Shown: positions 1-7,398 of the stretch, in pieces
Position numbering within the stretch: position 1 is the stretch's first letter
How the letters are laid out: each line of letters opens with the position of its first letter
Source: JBALVT01 sp036960305
GTDB lineage: Bacteria; Pseudomonadota; Gammaproteobacteria; Pseudomonadales; Halieaceae
DNA: 64,000 nt
Direction of reading: 5' to 3'
Assembly: GCA_036960305.1 (NCBI GenBank)
Contig: JBALWA010000016.1
Span: forward strand, 1-64,000
Made by a program: the position numbers and the translations under genes
The notes under the pieces: model-generated
What the model was told of the DNA's origin: nothing
What the model saw: the letters and a program-made list of their open reading frames with translations, nothing else
Database searches by the model: none

Positions 1-259
1 GCTTGAGGCCGGTGACTTCATCAGTGTTGGCCTCACGAACGGTATCGCCCGACAGACGCTTCTTTCCGGCTTCCAGGAAGTCCTTGCTCCAGCGGTAATA
101 CAGGTTGGGGTTGATGCCCTCCCGGCGACAGAGTTCAGCTATCGAACTCTCGCCGCGTAGGCCATCCAGGACAATGCGGATCTTCTCCTCGGTGGAGAAC
201 TTGCGTCGGGTATTGCGACGGATATCCTTGACCGTCTTTTCGGTGTTTGACATGCTCAT
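1..259 (-). CDS. IS3-family-type transposase OrfA, cut by the window edge
   Basis: This is the N-terminal 86 residues of a short helix-turn-helix transposase subunit that runs off the left end of the window. The segment FSTEEKIRIVLDGLRGESSI followed by AELCRREGINPNLYYRWSK is the classic DNA-binding helix-turn-helix of IS3-type OrfA proteins, which bind the ends of the element and are normally followed by the integrase-like OrfB. The ATG at 259 is preceded by AGGAG at 7 bases and is preferred to the ATG at 253. OrfB and the far end of the element lie outside the window. The near end of the element should lie just beyond 300, but I could not fix its terminal repeat. Family assignment is confident; the exact subgroup is not. 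Confidence 0.85.
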   Translation of the reverse strand, partial: MSMSNTEKTVKDIRRNTRRKFSTEEKIRIVLDGLRGESSIAELCRREGINPNLYYRWSKDFLEAGKKRLSGDTVREANTDEVTGLK

Positions 260-393
260 GATGATACTCCTGTACTTCAGTTTAAAAGTAGCAGATGTAT
301 CTCTTAGTGAATTAGGTCATTTGGTACCATGGTGGCTGACGCCACACACCCTGCTGGGATGTTGGCAAATTCACCGCTTTCACGACAGTGCAG

Positions 394-516
394 TCATCCT
401 GTCTTTGAGTGTCGAATCTGCGACATGAAGTAGAGGGCCGCCAGAATACTTACCACCCCGCCACTTGCGGTTATCCACTTCATTATCATTCTAGTTCTCA
501 CGGCGGGAGCAGACAT
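394..516 (-). CDS. Small 40-residue membrane protein or gene tail
   Basis: This short reading frame encodes about 40 residues: a polar start, one hydrophobic stretch (WITASGGVVSILAALYFM) and a basic tail ending QIRHSKTG. The tail resembles two others in the window: RHPKTE at the end of the frame at 9786-9908, and VRASKSE at the end of the membrane protein at 4593-5015. All three place the tail straight after a hydrophobic segment. Downstream lies CCGCTTTCACGACA, which is also found next to the 9786 copy. No good ribosome-binding site is visible and a stop lies a little upstream, so this may be the surviving C-terminal end of a larger protein rather than a working gene. The function is unknown. 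Confidence 0.4.
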   Translation of the reverse strand: MSAPAVRTRMIMKWITASGGVVSILAALYFMSQIRHSKTG

Positions 517-574
517 CTGCTTTACGAGGTCAAGCTCAGAACGGACTGGAAGGGGTGTTGAGGCGCTTCAAGCT

Positions 575-1258
575 TTAATGACCACCCCCCAACTCGATCG
601 CGGCTCTAATCTCAGGATCGTCAAATATTTGAACCAGCTGATTGCGATAAACCTTAAGAAGTTCGTTCTGCAACGACTGATCGGCTTCCGGCTCAATCAC
701 TTCCCTCTCGGCGATTCTCCTATGGGTGAGCTTACCAAGACCACCTGCCTGCACATAAACCTCGACATCAGTATCGAAGTAATAGGTTAACCCCCCCCAA
801 CCCCAGTAATCTTTTTTCTGACTGAAGTCCCACTCGTTCAGAACCAGTGTTACCAGGACCTTGGCTCCTGCATCAGAAAGCAGGTTCTGGATATCTGACA
901 TATCCGGCCGCGCCGACCTGTCCATAGGGATGGCGCCCCAGCCATCACGCTGCAGACCAATCACTATACGATTCTGCAGCACTTCCGCTAGTGTGCGGTC
1001 CTTATCCCCCGCCTCTGTAGTGAATATTCTGTCAACATGCATATCAATATCCGTAGATATAAACATCCAGGAAGACCAAAGTTTCCCAACGTACGTGGGA
1101 GGTTTCCCATCCTTGACTCGCTTTCGATCATCTACCACTGCTATAGCGATAATCCCTTCGGGAACATACCCGACATCAGGCACCTGCTCCTGCAGCGCAA
1201 TCGATGTCACGCAACCGGCGAGAAGACTAAGCAACGCTATTAAGACTATTTTTCGCAT
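575..1258 (-). CDS. Putative lipoprotein of unknown function, 227 aa
   Basis: The protein begins with a lipoprotein signal peptide (MRKIVLIALLSLLAGC, lipobox LAGC with Cys16), so it is expected to be anchored in the envelope, probably facing the periplasm. The mature part is soluble-looking, mixes charged and hydrophobic segments, and ends in Gly-Gly-Gly-His. A segment around residues 95-140 (GLQRDGWGAIP, then AGAKVLVTLVLNEWDF) alternates beta-like strands, as in outer-membrane-associated lipoproteins of the YajG kind, but I do not recognise a family with confidence. It lies 59 bases from a second small lipoprotein gene upstream on the same strand, so the two may be co-transcribed. No clear ribosome-binding site precedes the ATG. 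Confidence 0.75.
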   Translation of the reverse strand: MRKIVLIALLSLLAGCVTSIALQEQVPDVGYVPEGIIAIAVVDDRKRVKDGKPPTYVGKLWSSWMFISTDIDMHVDRIFTTEAGDKDRTLAEVLQNRIVIGLQRDGWGAIPMDRSARPDMSDIQNLLSDAGAKVLVTLVLNEWDFSQKKDYWGWGGLTYYFDTDVEVYVQAGGLGKLTHRRIAEREVIEPEADQSLQNELLKVYRNQLVQIFDDPEIRAAIELGGGH

Positions 1259-1317
1259 CGCAGGGCTATTAACTCATGATGGGTTCAACAGTGGGACATC
1301 ATAGACAGTCATCAAGG

Positions 1318-1662
1318 TCACTGAGATAAACCAACTGCCATTGCCACCAAAGCGGCGACTATAGTGGCGGTAGTCACTCCGATACCCTTTTTGTCTAAGC
1401 CCCTTCTCTCGAGCCATTTGACTTCTTCCCAAGGAATTTCTAAACCTTTGCCTTGAATAGAGTCTTCAGTGACATCGATGACTTTAAACTCGTGTTGCTG
1501 ACCGTCATATGTTGCCAGTTTTACCTTGTCACCTACTTCAACATCGTAAGGTATTGGTGAACTCTCTCGATGAAGATTGTTCCATGTAGTGCAAGCGGTG
1601 GAACTGCAAATAATCGCCAGCACCAATAAGAACCTGCCCAAGACTGTTAATGCACTTCCCAT
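1318..1662 (-). CDS. Small lipoprotein with a C-terminal hydrophobic segment, 114 aa
   Basis: This protein has a signal peptide ending in a lipobox-like SSTAC (Cys24), a middle part of about 65 residues with beta-rich sequence (VEVGDKVKLATYDGQQHEFK and IPWEEVKWLERR), and a hydrophobic C-terminal stretch (ATIVAALVAMAVGL). The middle part reads like a small SH3/KOW-type barrel that sets a charge or ligand-binding surface, but that is only an impression. It is probably an envelope lipoprotein. It sits directly upstream of the lipoprotein at 575-1258 on the same strand. The ATG follows a GTTAGGT heptamer, which matches an integron core-site consensus, but I found no partner arm, so this is probably chance. 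Confidence 0.7.
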   Translation of the reverse strand: MGSALTVLGRFLLVLAIICSSTACTTWNNLHRESSPIPYDVEVGDKVKLATYDGQQHEFKVIDVTEDSIQGKGLEIPWEEVKWLERRGLDKKGIGVTTATIVAALVAMAVGLSQ

Positions 1663-2111
1663 ACCTAACAGTTTCCATCATCGCAATCGATGCATCCATG
1701 AGGGAGGTCAATAATTAATCAAAGTAGTAGTTTAAGCTAAGGCAGGTCGATAGGTGCTGTTTATTAAGAAGGAGGGCGGATGTACCTCCGCAGCAGCCTC
1801 AACGCCCTATTTGAACAGCGAGAAGAAATACTGAGCGCACGGCGCCATTTAAGGAGAATCTGAACCGATTCTTGAAGAAGAGAATCCGTGCTGTGACTGC
1901 TATAGCTGGGTTCGATATTGCGCAATCGCTAAGCTGCCAGAGATTCGACTTTCATCTCAATTTTGCCTGTCATTTCTCTACATTCCCGTTTACATGGCGC
2001 CTAGGTTTTCATTGATAAAGTTGACTCATATCATTTCCTTACGTTTAGTATGGTCTTATGCTCAGGCGAGTATCCAAAGTTTTTGTGCCAATGTTATCCA
2101 AGGAGGCTCTG
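1663..2111. other. Divergent intergenic region, mostly featureless
   Basis: This gap separates the minus-strand lipoproteins from the plus-strand secreted proteins and should carry both promoters. It contains one very short frame with a strong ribosome-binding site (1780-1863, listed separately). Otherwise I see no convincing gene, repeat or terminator. The base composition becomes visibly richer in A and T toward 2000-2100, in line with the AT-rich genes that follow. Confidence 0.4.
1780..1863 (+). CDS. Possible 27-residue microprotein with strong, sequestered SD
   Basis: An ATG at 1780 follows AAGGAGGGCGG, an excellent ribosome-binding site, and opens a 27-codon frame rich in Arg and Glu (it includes LFEQREEILSARRHLRRI). 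The GGAGG at 1771-1775 is exactly complementary to CCTCC at 1785-1789, just after the start codon, so the messenger could fold a hairpin that hides both ribosome-binding site and ATG. The product could be a regulated leader peptide, the stub of a deleted gene, or nothing. There is no homology evidence. Confidence 0.25.
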   Translation: MYLRSSLNALFEQREEILSARRHLRRI

Positions 2112-2783
2112 GTGAAAAAGCTATTATCTATTCTCGTAGTCATGGGGGTCAGTTCTGCGGGATACGCTGCGGAAGCTGTTGACATACCTGAAGACATTCT
2201 GAAGAAGCAGCGCCTCACTTTACAGCACTATGGGTCTGTGTCGATAACTCAAGTGTCAGAGGAGGTCGCGAAAGGATATTCGTATCGCATAAAAAATATG
2301 ATCAAGAGTCTTACCCAATCAAAGGCACGATTCGACAAACAAATTACTCCAGGTCCTGCAAATCCTTATGCAAAGTACAATGGGGTATGGCGCAATACAC
2401 TCCACTCAACTACTTATAACTGTGACAATGGCCAAGCGGTGACTTTGCCTTCGGTAACTTTTGAGATCAGGTGGGTCGTAGGTGGTATGGGTAGGGTTAC
2501 CGAGAAACTTACAGCCATACCTCCAACAGACCTGGGTTTCAAACAACTCGAGCTTACTGAGTACGAGCACCGAATATATTCTGATAGAAGCTACAGGTAC
2601 CGCGACGAATCCTATAACTACGCCGAAGATTCTGGATACTATACGGCCTACAACACAACGGCAGCCACAATGGATTCAAATAGCAGCTTCACTGGTAACA
2701 CCCGTTTGAGGTTTATCTACCATGACCATGGGGTTGAGTGTGAGGGTAACCCACGCTTTACTGGAATCAAGATAAGTAACTGA
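2112..2783 (+). CDS. Secreted protein of unknown function, 223 aa
   Basis: The best start is the GTG at 2112, because AGGAGG lies six bases upstream and the protein then opens with a standard signal peptide (VKKLLSILVVMGVSSAGYAA). The ATG at 2058 would put 18 odd residues ahead of it. The mature part has a helical beginning rich in Lys and Gln, then a beta-rich and Tyr-rich region (roughly residues 160-190, with DRSYRYRDESYNY) and a last strand pair containing one of two cysteines. I recognise no family. The base composition is AT-richer than the metabolic genes of the window, which suggests recent acquisition. It is followed 11 bases later by another secreted protein, so the two form an operon. 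Confidence 0.75.
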   Translation: MKKLLSILVVMGVSSAGYAAEAVDIPEDILKKQRLTLQHYGSVSITQVSEEVAKGYSYRIKNMIKSLTQSKARFDKQITPGPANPYAKYNGVWRNTLHSTTYNCDNGQAVTLPSVTFEIRWVVGGMGRVTEKLTAIPPTDLGFKQLELTEYEHRIYSDRSYRYRDESYNYAEDSGYYTAYNTTAATMDSNSSFTGNTRLRFIYHDHGVECEGNPRFTGIKISN

Positions 2784-2794
2784 GGTGGCAGGTA

Positions 2795-3106
2795 ATGAGG
2801 AAAGAATACGTTTTCGCAATTGGGTCTTTATTATTGTCTTTCAATGTGCAATCTCAATTGACCGCACAATTGGGGGCGTGTCTTATGAATGGTGAAACCC
2901 CTTCTGTTGCATGTGTGTCCACCCAACAAAATGAAGGGCCGTGCCCAGAGGGTTACTATGCCCAGGAAGGTTACTGTTTCGCAGAGAGCACCGAAGCAAC
3001 TCACCAGGTTCTTGAGTATGCTTCCTGCCCGAAAGGTTTTGAGCAGATAGGTAACAATTGCTTGAATATCGGCGAAGACACATCTGCGTCAACGCCAAGA
3101 GAATGA
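2795..3106 (+). CDS. Small secreted cysteine-rich protein, 103 aa
   Basis: The protein has a signal peptide (MRKEYVFAIGSLLLSFNVQS) and a short mature chain with two copies of a Cys-Pro-x-Gly-(Tyr/Phe) unit, CPEGYYAQEGYC and CPKGFEQIGNNC, plus two more cysteines before them. The regular cysteines suggest a disulfide-stabilised periplasmic or secreted protein. GAGGTGGCAGG upstream serves as ribosome-binding site, and the gap to the preceding secreted-protein gene is only 11 bases, so the two are probably made together. The function is unknown. Confidence 0.7.
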   Translation: MRKEYVFAIGSLLLSFNVQSQLTAQLGACLMNGETPSVACVSTQQNEGPCPEGYYAQEGYCFAESTEATHQVLEYASCPKGFEQIGNNCLNIGEDTSASTPRE

Positions 3107-3404
3107 GCTATATAGTAAGTTTTTCTTAAAATCGGTAGCGCATATAGCCAGATTTACTTTATATACTCCGTCAGCGTTCTATTTGGAACAGGTCTCCATA
3201 CGGTTCAGTTGAGCGCATCTGGTGTCCGCTTTCACGTGCGACCTCAACCGGTCAACGCAACACACTACAATCCATCAACACTTACTAGACGCGAGGAACT
3301 GCATTCGTCTCTTATCGGCTTGAGACCCTGATAAACCGGCCCATAGTAGAATGTATCGAAATCGGCTACTGATGGAAACTCGATTAGGACAATCCGGCGT
3401 GGAA
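3107..3404. other. Gene-free stretch before an IS remnant
   Basis: I see no coding potential here. The only recognisable item is GTCCGCTTTCACG at 3224-3236, which is identical to 13 bases at 9764-9776 and nearly so to 373-388. These copies mark a dispersed short repeat of the accessory regions. Confidence 0.4.
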
Positions 3405-3667
3405 CCTGTCCCTGGCGATAGGATGGACTCCTCATAGTTGATCTATCCTAGTAATGGGGTATTTGTTTTGCCCCATTCATTATAGAGAAGTGATTATCAG
3501 CGCTATTACAATGAATGCCGGACTCATTCTGGTCGCAATGGCGGTACTCCGATAGAAACCACCGGCAACAAAGTCACTGATCTCAACAAGTACCGATGGG
3601 AAACGCATTGCCGCGGGCTATTTGAATTACCAATTGCAGCTTGAATTGGGAATTCGCCAGAGACAGG
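3405..3667 (+). mobile_element. Internally deleted IS remnant with both terminal repeats
   Basis: The segment begins with CCTGTCCCTGGCGA (3405-3418) and ends with TCGCCAGAGACAGG (3654-3667), inverted copies matching at 13 of 14 positions, which fits the two ends of an insertion sequence. Between them only the last part of a transposase survives. The same right end is preserved at 19214-19227, and a lone left-type end lies at 22973-22985. The element is therefore a non-autonomous leftover that could only be moved by a complete relative elsewhere. I did not find a clear target-site duplication. Confidence 0.7.
3486..3644 (+). pseudogene. C-terminal remnant of an integrase-core (DDE) transposase
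   Basis: The last 50 or so codons of a transposase are readable: YYNECRTHSGRNGGTPIE, then a tail ending CRGLFELPIAA and a stop at 3642-3644. The YYNxxRxHSGxxG signature is typical of the C-terminal part of integrase-core transposases. A frame stop lies just before it at 3483, so everything upstream has been lost. The same tail occurs at 19034-19204 with about 70 percent matching residues, which shows two separate copies of the same element decaying. Confidence 0.75.
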
Positions 3668-3724
3668 TGGGAATCGGTGACGTTTATATGTATTCATCGG
3701 CCGATTCTACCAGTTTCAGTGAGT

Positions 3725-4450
3725 TTACTTGTCAGTACCTTTTTCGGCAATATAGTAAATTTCAGGACTCATAAAGCCTCCGAGTAACCAAGTTGGACTT
3801 AACACTCTCTGCACGGGACCGCCTTTTAAGTTCAGTACGCGTCGCAGGTCTCTGTGATCGAAGCCTAGATGGTGGAAGTGGTATTTTTTCCCAGGGGAAA
3901 TCTCGCCAGTGGGCCGATTTTTAGGTGGCCTACCAAGAGCGCATCTCAAAATATTCCATGGACGAGCATCATGATCTCCAAAACGCCGTAGCATCCGAAA
4001 TATACCCTTGTAGATAGCAGCAAGAAAAAGCTCATTTGGAACACCTATAATCAGTTTCCCCCCAGGCCTTAAAATTCGAAATATTTGTTCAATGGCATCT
4101 CCAAATTCTGCGGGAGGCAGGTGTTCAAATACTTCTAGCGAATAAACTACGTCACAAGAATCGGGTTCCAAAGCCTCGAGGTTGTCGATTAATCGAATTC
4201 GCTCTAAACTTCCAATTTTAGCCTCCGCCTGTGCTTGCATGTGCAGTGCAGGTTCATAACATAGAAAGCTAGATTCCTGATCTTTCGCGGAGAGTTGAAG
4301 GCATAGCTCTCCGTCGCCCCCCCCAAAGTCCAAAACTTGCTTCCTGTGAGGATGTTTTGGATAAACATCTACAGCAGTGCGGTATCTGCTCTGTTGCAGG
4401 TATCTCTTAATACGATTTGGGTCGTTAATGGTAATGTCAGAATAGTTCAA
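3725..4450 (-). CDS. Class I SAM-dependent methyltransferase, 241 aa
   Basis: The protein has the order of motifs of a Rossmann-fold methyltransferase: VLDFGGGDGE (SAM-binding motif I, residues 39-48), an acidic residue after the second strand (CYEPA), DVVYSLEVFEHLP (motif for strand 4, around residues 98-110) and RILRPGGKLIIGVPN (around residues 124-138). The substrate is not evident; similar standalone proteins act on sugars, lipids or small metabolites. The only available start is a TTG at 4450 with a weak upstream signal, so the N-terminus is uncertain. It is the gene downstream of the attC-like site at 4528-4589 on the same strand, so it may have entered as cargo. Confidence 0.8.
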   Translation of the reverse strand: MNYSDITINDPNRIKRYLQQSRYRTAVDVYPKHPHRKQVLDFGGGDGELCLQLSAKDQESSFLCYEPALHMQAQAEAKIGSLERIRLIDNLEALEPDSCDVVYSLEVFEHLPPAEFGDAIEQIFRILRPGGKLIIGVPNELFLAAIYKGIFRMLRRFGDHDARPWNILRCALGRPPKNRPTGEISPGKKYHFHHLGFDHRDLRRVLNLKGGPVQRVLSPTWLLGGFMSPEIYYIAEKGTDK

Positions 4451-4527
4451 TGGATTGCCAGGGCATTTAAGATTTTCGCCTAAAGTGGAGTGATCAGATC
4501 AAGAATAAATCTCGAGAAACATAGCAT

Positions 4528-4589
4528 AACAAAGATGTACGCTTCTAGGCGATAGCAGACATCGCAGCGATGTCCGTTGTTAGGCAAAG
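4528..4589 (-). other. attC-like recombination site (integron cassette type)
   Basis: Read on the minus strand, the site starts with GCCTAAC, an exact match to the R'' core RYYYAAC, nine bases after a gene stop, and ends about 62 bases later with GTTATGC, one mismatch from the R' core GTTRRRY. The outer arms pair (TAACAA with TTGTTA), and an inner stem GACATCG/CGATGTC with a three-base loop lies between. Length, placement just after a gene and overall folding fit an integron attC. No integrase intI is present in the window and only one convincing site was found, so a stray cassette is more likely than an array. Confidence 0.4.
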
Positions 4590-4592
4590 CGG

Positions 4593-5015
4593 TCATTCTG
4601 ACTTGGATGCTCTGACACTCCACATAAAGGCTAATGCAGCGATTAATCCGCTAGACCATAGTATTGCGTGAGGCCAGATTGTGTCTGCCGCTGGTGCCTG
4701 CGTAATCACCTCTCCAGTAAATTCGATAATCTTCTTAGTTGCACCGCCAGATGCAATACCAGCGGCGGCAATTATCATCACCTCATAAGCCGCAACAGCA
4801 ACAAATACACAGGTGCTTAGCCATGTCTGAAATCGAGTGAGACTGCTACCCACAACGAAGGCAGCAGCAACGTATGCAAAGAGTAATGTGAGGTAAATGG
4901 CTATATGTGTAGCCTGAAACTCCCCGATTGCGACACTAGACTGGATAAGAGCCTCTTGAGCCTGAATTCTTTCATATTCGACCGCATTACTCTCCCTTGT
5001 TGTTTGACCTCCCAC
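4593..5015 (-). CDS. Membrane protein of unknown function, 140 aa
   Basis: The protein has a polar, helix-prone N-terminal part of about 35 residues and then three strongly hydrophobic segments (approximately residues 37-57, 66-88 and 116-133), ending in the basic tail WSVRASKSE. It is probably an inner-membrane protein with the N-terminus in the cytoplasm. The tail resembles that of two 40-residue proteins in this window. The frame opens with GTG and lacks a strong ribosome-binding site. It ends nine bases before an attC-like site, the usual arrangement of an integron gene cassette. Just upstream of the start a sequence similar to the attC outer arm (CCTAACAGCAGACATCG) occurs again, so the gene is bracketed by related sequences. 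The function is unknown. Confidence 0.6.
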   Translation of the reverse strand: MGGQTTRESNAVEYERIQAQEALIQSSVAIGEFQATHIAIYLTLLFAYVAAAFVVGSSLTRFQTWLSTCVFVAVAAYEVMIIAAAGIASGGATKKIIEFTGEVITQAPAADTIWPHAILWSSGLIAALAFMWSVRASKSE

Positions 5016-5107
5016 AAGGATACCCCGATGTCTGCTGTTAGGACAGAACGGCCATCAGGCCAAAAGGAAGATAATCAGGAGTCCCACCTTCCAAGGGAGG
5101 AATTCCA

Positions 5108-5532
5108 ATGCTCTATCTTACTCACAATCTAAAAACTGAAACCCGTACGCCCTGGAATAAGGGCAAGCTGATCGGCCAAAGACCGCCACTCAAGCTGCAG
5201 GAAATCTGGTCGATTCGGATACGGTTAGAACTGGCAGGAAAAGCCCGTGACCTCGCCTTATTCAATCTCGCCATTGATAGCAAGCTACGCCCCTCGTATC
5301 ATCTATCCACGCGCCAATACTCTCGCTTGGTGAAGCTGTGGGTTTCGATGATTGGACTGGAGCCTGCCATATACGGAACGCACTCTCTGAGACGCACAAA
5401 AGTCACGCTAATCTATAAGCGCACGAAGAACATACGAGCGGTTCCGCTACTGTTGGGTCATACCAGCCTGTCCGCTATTTGGGCGTAGAGGTCGATGATG
5501 CGCTGGAGATGGCCGAACAGACTGAGACATAG
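5108..5532 (+). pseudogene. Decayed tyrosine recombinase (phage-integrase family)
   Basis: The start TPWNKGKLIGQRPPLKLQE and the segment AGKARDLALFNLAIDSKLR belong to a well-known family of short tyrosine recombinases of about 200 residues. After SKLR the sequence jumps to LSTRQYSRLVKLWV, which implies an in-frame loss of about 60 residues that should include the first catalytic Arg. The catalytic box is partly present: GTHSLRRTK, then LLLGHT. A second lesion after GHT shifts the frame, and the true C-terminus (RYLGVEVDDALEMAEQTE) is read in another frame up to the stop at 5530-5532. The protein cannot be active. It lies next to the attC-like site and may once have served local mobility. Confidence 0.8.
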
Positions 5533-5770
5533 TCAATTGCTATTTGGGCGAAGCTGCCCAGAGCCACGGACCCATTGCGCGTCCTCAAGAGGGGAAAGCT
5601 TCCCCATTTTACCTGGACACCAAAGGGAATGCATGGAAACCAAGATACCGAGGACAATAATCCAGTGGTAACGTCCGCTCTAATAGCCAGGCAACCAAGA
5701 AGCGTGCAAAACGAACTACCCAGTGGCCTGACCCAGCTCTGCGCGTTTTTCAACATTCGGGGCTAGATAA
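5533..5770. other. Gene-free stretch with no recognised content
   Basis: This segment follows the recombinase remnant. A short plus-strand frame is present, but its codon use and composition give no support for a gene. A fragment reading YLDTKGNAWKPRYRG before a stop looks protein-like and may be a further piece of a lost gene, but I cannot name it. Confidence 0.3.
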
Positions 5771-5797
5771 GGGGACACAGTAGTGTCCCCTCTTTTC
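5771..5797. terminator. Rho-independent terminator hairpin
   Basis: GGGGACAC (5771-5778) and GTGTCCCC (5783-5790) are perfect inverted repeats with the loop AGTA, followed by TCTTTT on the plus strand. It can end transcription coming from the recombinase remnant, and the stem also lies 28 bases beyond the stop of the beta-helix gene on the opposite strand, so it may serve both directions. Confidence 0.75.
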
Positions 5798-5824
5798 AAT
5801 GATTAACGCTCCCGTGGAATAGGG

Positions 5825-7132
5825 TTACAGATTGATATCATTGGGGACATTATTCTTGAATTTGGTATCGGTCACGTCAATAATCGCTCCCTCATCGAAG
5901 ATACCACCGCCATCGTTACCTGCGACATTCGATTCGATCTTACTTTTCCCCTCAACGGTTAGTTCACTTCCAGTGGAGGTGAAGATACCTGCGCCGCGGA
6001 ACGCCGTATTGCCGCGGACTTTACTCTTTTCCACCATCAGGACGCTGTCTTCCCGGTTGTAGATGCCGCCACCGCCGGTAGCGGCCGTGTTCCAGCCGAT
6101 ATCACTTTGCACGACAGTCATCTCGCCAGTATCCGAGCTCGTACTGCGGTTGTGGAGGCCCCCGCCCTGGTCCCCCGCCTCATTTCCCGAAATTTTGCAG
6201 TGGTCGATGGTTGCTTCCCCTGCCTGGTTGAGTAAACCGCCACCGTCACCGGTGGCGTCATTGTCTTCGATGTCACTGAAATCGACCGTCATCACGCTGT
6301 CGACGTTGTTAAAGAGGCCACCACCGCTCATCGCAAAATTTCCGATGATCGTACAGTGGCTGATTAGGGCTTTTCCGCCGTCCCGGTTGATCAAGCCGCC
6401 ACCTTCTTGCGCCGATTTGTTGTCCACGATATCGGAGTGGCTGATGATCGCCAGAGGTCCGCTGTTCGAAATACCACCTCCGTCATCGCCCGACTCGTTG
6501 CCACTGATCCGACTGTGCTTTACAGTCAATACACTGCCGTCGCCTCGAACGTAGATGCCTCCACCCCGAGTCTCAGCCTCATTGTCCGAGATATCTGATT
6601 TGAGAACGGTCAGATCGCCGCCTTCTCGATTGTGAATCCCGCCGCCCTGGTCCCCTGCATAATTGTTAACAATCTCGGAGTTGTCGATAGTAAGTCTACT
6701 GCCCACGTTCAAGACTCCGCCACCGTCGTCGCCGCTAGCGACTCCGCCCTGTATGGTTACCTTCTTGATCAAGACTTTACCGGCGAACTCAACCGCAAAC
6801 ACTCGATGGCTCCCATCTCCTTGAATGATAGTCTTACCCGCACCGTTTCCGGAAATCTTCACTTCCTGGGTAATTTTCAGAGAAGCATTGGCGGTGATCA
6901 AACCAGCCGGAACACGAATATCGTCTGCGTCGCTGCTGGCATTGGCTTCATCGATGGCGGCCCGTAGAGTACAACCACCTCCCGAGGCGTCACAGATGCC
7001 GTTTCCGGGATTGGCGTCTTCGCTATCACCTAGATTGTCCACTTTGAACTTTGCAGCCTGCGCCGTCATTGAAAAGCCCAAACACAGGCTCAGGCATAGA
7101 TTGGCTACTCCAATTCCGATATATTTATTCAT
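5825..7132 (-). CDS. Secreted right-handed beta-helix protein with CSLREA domain, 435 aa
   Basis: A signal peptide (residues 1-26, ending TAQA) is followed by a CSLREA-type segment (FKVDNLGDSEDANPGNG, then CTLRAAIDEAN) typical of the N-terminus of bacterial surface beta-helix proteins. From residue 137 to about 430 there are eleven coils of roughly 24-31 residues, each opening with Gly-Gly-Gly-(Ile/Leu/Val) and containing an S-x-(I/V)-x-x-N strand, which is the pattern of a parallel beta-helix. The chain is very acidic and may bind calcium. No enzyme residues, autotransporter domain or sorting signal are visible, so it is a secreted or surface protein of unknown role, perhaps adhesive. I chose the ATG at 7132 because the signal peptide starts there, not the earlier frame start at 7198. 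Confidence 0.85.
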   Translation of the reverse strand: MNKYIGIGVANLCLSLCLGFSMTAQAAKFKVDNLGDSEDANPGNGICDASGGGCTLRAAIDEANASSDADDIRVPAGLITANASLKITQEVKISGNGAGKTIIQGDGSHRVFAVEFAGKVLIKKVTIQGGVASGDDGGGVLNVGSRLTIDNSEIVNNYAGDQGGGIHNREGGDLTVLKSDISDNEAETRGGGIYVRGDGSVLTVKHSRISGNESGDDGGGISNSGPLAIISHSDIVDNKSAQEGGGLINRDGGKALISHCTIIGNFAMSGGGLFNNVDSVMTVDFSDIEDNDATGDGGGLLNQAGEATIDHCKISGNEAGDQGGGLHNRSTSSDTGEMTVVQSDIGWNTAATGGGGIYNREDSVLMVEKSKVRGNTAFRGAGIFTSTGSELTVEGKSKIESNVAGNDGGGIFDEGAIIDVTDTKFKNNVPNDINL

Positions 7133-7398
7133 GATTGTTGGCTCTTTTTTGAGGATGAAATGAATAGAGAGCAATGCCACTCTAGCAAACAGAGCCACAT
7201 TACCGAGGAAGCCGATCTGAACGTGAGCATGACTAGATCCTCATAAAATTCTTCTATCCACGACGATCTGATGACACGAGATAGATAGAAAAATCATTCA
7301 TATATGTTAGTTCACTTTGGTCGGATAGCAATGTGCTGAAGTTGGACGATTGAGATCGCAGGATAAAGCAGACATTGGGCTAATGGCCGCTATCACGA
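7133..7398. other. Promoter region and left arm of a target hairpin
   Basis: No gene is visible. The right end of this stretch carries CTAATGGCCGCTAT (7380-7393) and ACGA (7395-7398), which are the left halves of the hairpin and the putative target duplication interrupted by the neighbouring IS. AAAGCAGACATTGGGCTA just before it resembles AAAGCGGACTATTGGGCTA on the minus strand near 9752-9770, again a dispersed accessory-region repeat. Confidence 0.45.

Noticed and set aside
105..428. Open frame of 107 codons on the plus strand
   Set aside because: It is antisense to the IS3-type OrfA gene and the adjoining small frame; no family, start signal or plausible composition.
1663..1669. GTTAGGT (minus strand) as an integron R' core before the lipoprotein gene
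   Set aside because: No matching R'' arm or stem within 150 bases, so chance is more likely.
5575..5766. 63-codon plus-strand frame
   Set aside because: No ribosome-binding site, no known motif and mixed composition; likely remnant sequence.
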